Origin: Aphrophora alni
Taxonomy: Eukaryota > Arthropoda > Insecta > Hemiptera > Aphrophoridae
DNA: 64,000 nt
NCBI GenBank assembly: GCA_963513935.1
Contig: OY740767.1
Coordinates: 155,440,431-155,504,430, forward strand
Direction of reading: 5' to 3'
Position numbers and translations under genes: made by a program. A model generated the notes under the pieces. It worked only from the letters and a program-made list of their open reading frames with translations. It was not told where the DNA came from and searched no databases. Shown one piece after another: positions 60,525-64,000 of this stretch (its first letter is position 1; the number at the start of each line of letters is the position of its first letter).

Positions 60525-61740
60525 TAACTATAATACGGACTGAGGACAACCTCTAAGGTGAAGAATTTTATTTTGTGGACAATGTATTTACAATGGTTAT
60601 TCCATTTTAATTGTGAGCCCAATGCCAAACCTAAAAATTTTGTAGTTTTTACTTCAATTAATTTATAACTACCAGCAAAGACATCTAAGCTATATATTGC
60701 ACTCCAATTTGTATTTCCTAAGTTTAGCATCAAATTGAGTTTGTTAAAATGCCCTACTGCTTGATTTAAACCAAAGGAATATTTTATTTCTAAAGTGTTT
60801 TGATCATGGTGCCCCAACACAAATGTAATGGCAGGTCATTAAATATATAGAATAAACAAAGCCAGACCTAAAATTGCCTCTTGATAAGTATGTCGTCAGA
60901 CTTTATAGAGTGTTCCATCAGCACCTATAAGTCCTACATAGTAATGGACTCTATTAACCAAGAATGCTTTAAACCATATCACTGATTTTCCATGAATAGC
61001 ATATCTTAGCAATTTCTCTAAGAGCTAATGCTTTGCTTAGCACCATGAAAATGTTAATGCACTTTAATTATTACAGCTATGGTGCTCTTGCCCTTCAAAA
61101 ACCCACACTATTGATTCTCTAAGATGATGTTATTGTTATTTAACAACACTTTTTCAAACATTTTGTAAATGAATGAAAGAATAGAAATTGGTCTATAATT
61201 CTGTACATCCACAGGGTCAGCCTTTTTGAAAAGTACCTCTGAAAGTGACTGATTAATAACATGTGTTAAAGGACTGAGGATTTCTTCACAGCACTGCTTA
61301 CCTCATCATATCCTGAAAAGAATTTATTTTTGAAACCTCTGATAATTTTGTGAATTTCATTTTCTGTAACTGGTGGACTAAATGGAAATAGTACCACCAT
61401 CGGAGGCATACAATCAGAATACTTAAATTTAGTGCTCTTTTCACCTATTTGGATTAAAATTAATCTACTTTTTTGAAATGTAGAGCACTGCAAAAATAAC
61501 AACAGATTCCGTAAAAAAAAAAAAAAAAAAAACAGATTTTGGCACCTAAAAACAAATATTTCTCCTAAAAAATCAAAATCAATGTTTTGACCCTTCAAAC
61601 AACTATGTCTTCATTACAAAATTGATTAAAAAACACTAAAAAGATATGTACCCATTTTATCACCCACCGAATAATTAACTAAGATTTTTTGTTTTTATTT
61701 ATTTTACTTTCTTACAATTAGAGAGACTTTCTTACATAGT

Positions 61741-62280
61741 ATAGAGAAAGTTATGGGATACAAAATCAATATCCAGTTTTTTGTGGTTCCCAGAATCTAA
61801 AAAGGTGGTTTTTTGAATGAGGTCTATGTGCAATGCTTTCCAACCCAAACACATAGATATATGGGCATATTTTAACACATCTCATGACTTTTTTTATTGT
61901 TTTTGATCATTCAAAATTTGGGGGTTGCTGCCATACGGAAAAACATAAGATTATGATTTCACAAAGTTCGCTCTTATGATTTTGATCAAATTTTGTCTCT
62001 AATGATTCACACAAAACGTATTGGTCACCATCTTTCCAAAAATGCACTAGCCCCAAACCTATGTACAAAATTACAAGTAAATAATTACAGATTCAAATCA
62101 AGTTTAGGCCCTTCTTTAAATATTTATTCAAATGCGATGACCCATGGTTCACTTTCACCATTGGACAGATAACTACCGAACTGACATTTTTAGGAACAAT
62201 TTGTTTAGGTACATTTTTATTTGGTTTTGGAATGAGCAATTAGAAAAATTAGTCCAATGATTTTGAATAATTAATTTTAT
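61741..62280 (+). repeat. Dispersed repeat family R, copy 6
   Basis: It starts AGAAAGTTATGGGATACAAA and ends near TTATTTGGTTTTGGAATGAG. It pairs with an inverted copy about 520 bp downstream. Confidence 0.65.
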
Positions 62281-62568
62281 CAAAATAACTTTCAAAATAT
62301 AGCAAATATACCATTTTTATCTCTGGCAAAACAACTATAATTTTATCATGTGTAGCAGTTACAAAACCTTGACCTTACAAAATTACATTTTGTACAAAAT
62401 GTATGAACTCTACTTATAAAGTGAACAACCTAAAATACAAAATTATCCATCAATCACTTTGCAACATAGATGTAGATAATGTAATTTAAATGAAGCGCCC
62501 TTCTATTGCACAATGAGCCTCTGTGTCACATCATTAGTGTCGCATCATTATGTCCAAAGCCAAGAGAT

Positions 62569-62574
<6 letters not shown>

Positions 62575-62611
<37 letters not shown>
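62575..62611. repeat. (GA)n microsatellite
   Basis: About 17 GA units lie between two inverted copies of family R. Confidence 0.95.
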
Positions 62612-62614
<3 letters not shown>

Positions 62615-62804
62615 ACTGTAGTGTATTAATAGTCACCACTGTGTCACAAGTCACAAGTATTAGAACATACAAAAGTGTAATTATAGATGCAACCATATTT
62701 TCCCGTAGAAATGTGAAAAGATCAAGAAAGTTAGCTCCAAACATTTGTGAAAGAAGTCAATAATCATGGGATTGATAAAATAGATTAATATTAAAATAAA
62801 TGGT

Positions 62805-63460
62805 GTAAAAACATTGCTCCAACTTTCCGCTCACCCATTCACAAAACAAACCAAAACTAATCGTTACGAAAAATGTCAGTTCGGTATTGACAGTAAAAAA
62901 GTGAAAATGAACCATTGCCACGTGTTTGAAAAAATATTTAAAGTCTACACTTACTACGTTTGTGCCATGAGTGTATCCTCAATATAAATTATATATGATT
63001 AAAATTAATTTTTACCAATAATTCCTCAATTTTAATATTTGTTGATTTCCAATTTTACACACGTGTTTGAGTCACTACTGTTGAAATTTCACTAAACTTG
63101 AACGAAATTAGTAGAGTCGATTTTGAAAAATTACGTCTCTTATAACAGAGCTATATCCAATTTTATCTTCTTGTGGTTTTTTTACTGATAATGAACCTTG
63201 GAGACTACACTTATACAAAATCATTGGAGGCAATTTTGAATTAAAAATTTTTTTTTTTTTAGCAAACGCAAGTTTTGAGATATAAAAAAAGTCCCAAGCT
63301 ATGGCTAAAATATGCCCACATACCAAATTTGATTAAAACCGATCCATGTGTTTTGGCTACAGAGCTCGCACTACACATACCTTATCATTCAAAAACTCAC
63401 TCAATGGACATCAAAACAGACATACTCACTCACATAACATTCTTTTATACTATGTATATA
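62805..63460 (-). repeat. Dispersed repeat family R, copy 7 (inverted)
   Basis: Read on the minus strand, it contains GTAGCCAAAACACATGGATC followed by GGTTTTAATCAAATTTGGTA, and near the end CGAACTGACATTTTTCG and GAATGGGTGAGCGG, matching the end of the family. Confidence 0.65.
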
Positions 63461-64000
63461 GGAAAAATTAAAACGCACAAATGTAACTTTTTTTATTATT
63501 TCTGAGTTTATTTATATGTTCCCTTAAAACAATTACAGTATGGAGAAATAGTACTCATATGGGCATTTAGCCTATACATGAGTGCGAGTCTTACATAGCC
63601 AATATACTAAATTTATGGAAATACTGAAGAAACAGGTGAGATAAAAAGAAAAGTGAACAGTAAAAGCCACACAAGAACCATGTACACGCAAACTCATTTA
63701 ATAATAGATGCCATGCGAAGGACGGGAAACAACCAGTTTACAGTCACCCTTATGTGCACTTGGATATGATTACACACTCGTAACCTTTTAGCCATAACCA
63801 ATTAAAAACAGTTCTTTTATATTTATTAATCTTAAATATTAAAAAAATTATTAATGCAGGTGTTTTGTATATTTCGAAAAATAATTTACGTGATGCATAA
63901 TAAAATTAGTACCAAAAAATTAACCAATTTCTCTATTTTCATTTCAATTGATTGATCAACTGAGAATTAGTAATTTAAATTTATAAAATTGGATTTGAAA

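Larger units (their letters stand above)
60051..60574 (+). mobile_element. Penelope-like (family D) insertion with 16-bp target duplication
   Basis: TGAAGAATTTTATTTT lies at 60051-60066 and again at 60559-60574, and the LINE reading frame continues across the pair. The insert (60067-60558) ends in a near-perfect palindrome: 60401-60470 is the inverted copy of 60485-60558. A second foldback element (60137-60340) lies inside it. Confidence 0.8.
59560..61600 (-). pseudogene. Jockey-type LINE ORF2 remnant, interrupted by a Penelope insertion
   Basis: On the minus strand, ENEIHKIIRGFKNKFFSGYD (61380-61300) and NYRPISILSFI (about 61190) mark the RT start. TTKFLGLALGSQLKWNNH follows at about 60660-60600. 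The frame is cut at 60558 and resumes at 60066 with KIKFF, HIQYGVAIWGD and, near the end, SPAIYGAILHN and FKKEIVRYL. These are standard landmarks of insect Jockey-like LINEs. Stops and frameshifts are frequent. Confidence 0.75.

Noticed and set aside
62506..62763. Frame with an Arg-Glu repeat
   Set aside because: The repeat is translation of a GA microsatellite; no other coding signal exists.

Overview
This 64-kb window is AT-rich eukaryotic nuclear DNA, most likely from an insect. It has spliceosomal exons with GT/AG borders, large introns, microsatellites, and arthropod-type mobile elements: Penelope-like, Ty3/gypsy, Jockey-type LINE, mariner/IS630, piggyBac-like and pogo-like. I cannot name the species; a hemipteran is only a guess.

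The one host protein gene I can support is the 5' part of a GDAP2 homologue (macro domain plus, elsewhere in the family, a C-terminal CRAL-TRIO/Sec14 domain) on the minus strand. Five coding exons join in frame: 34852-34683, 19353-19211, 13830-13698, 13381-13272, and an exon ending at 7086 that can start at 7337, 7469 or 7601. They cover the N-terminus and the macro domain. The CRAL-TRIO exons are not seen and probably lie beyond the left edge. The last visible exon is unusual: a 132-bp segment containing both the 3' splice acceptor and the first 118 nt of the exon is present three times in tandem, in frame.

Intron 1 (about 15.3 kb) holds a complete, apparently young 12.48-kb Ty3/gypsy element (19891-32373) in the opposite orientation to the gene. 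It has 2,540-bp near-identical LTRs with non-canonical TA...TA ends, a GTAC target duplication, intact gag and pol, and a UUUAAAU slippery heptamer placed for -1 frameshifting four bases before the gag stop.

The other introns and flanks are mostly decayed mobile DNA. From left to right: an IS630/mariner-superfamily (DUF4817-type) element inserted in a Penelope pseudo-LTR (about 180-1760); a pogo-like MITE (3390-3946); a 5'-truncated Penelope-like element with RT and GIY-YIG (about 4916-6470); a piggyBac-like non-autonomous element (8647-10306); a mariner remnant (about 10343-10600); a Jockey-type LINE (about 17430-18600); LINE and Penelope fragments (32600-33950, 36570-37330); a degenerate Penelope element (about 47425-49160); LINE RNase H (about 54790-55345); and a nested LINE/Penelope complex (59560-61600). 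Several Penelope pieces share one layout, an inverted tail plus a segment resembling a hammerhead ribozyme. A non-coding dispersed repeat of about 0.55-0.75 kb occurs at least seven times. A tRNA-Tyr-like sequence lies at 52095-52167 between 26-bp direct repeats. The stretch 37.4-43.5 kb contains almost nothing I can recognise.
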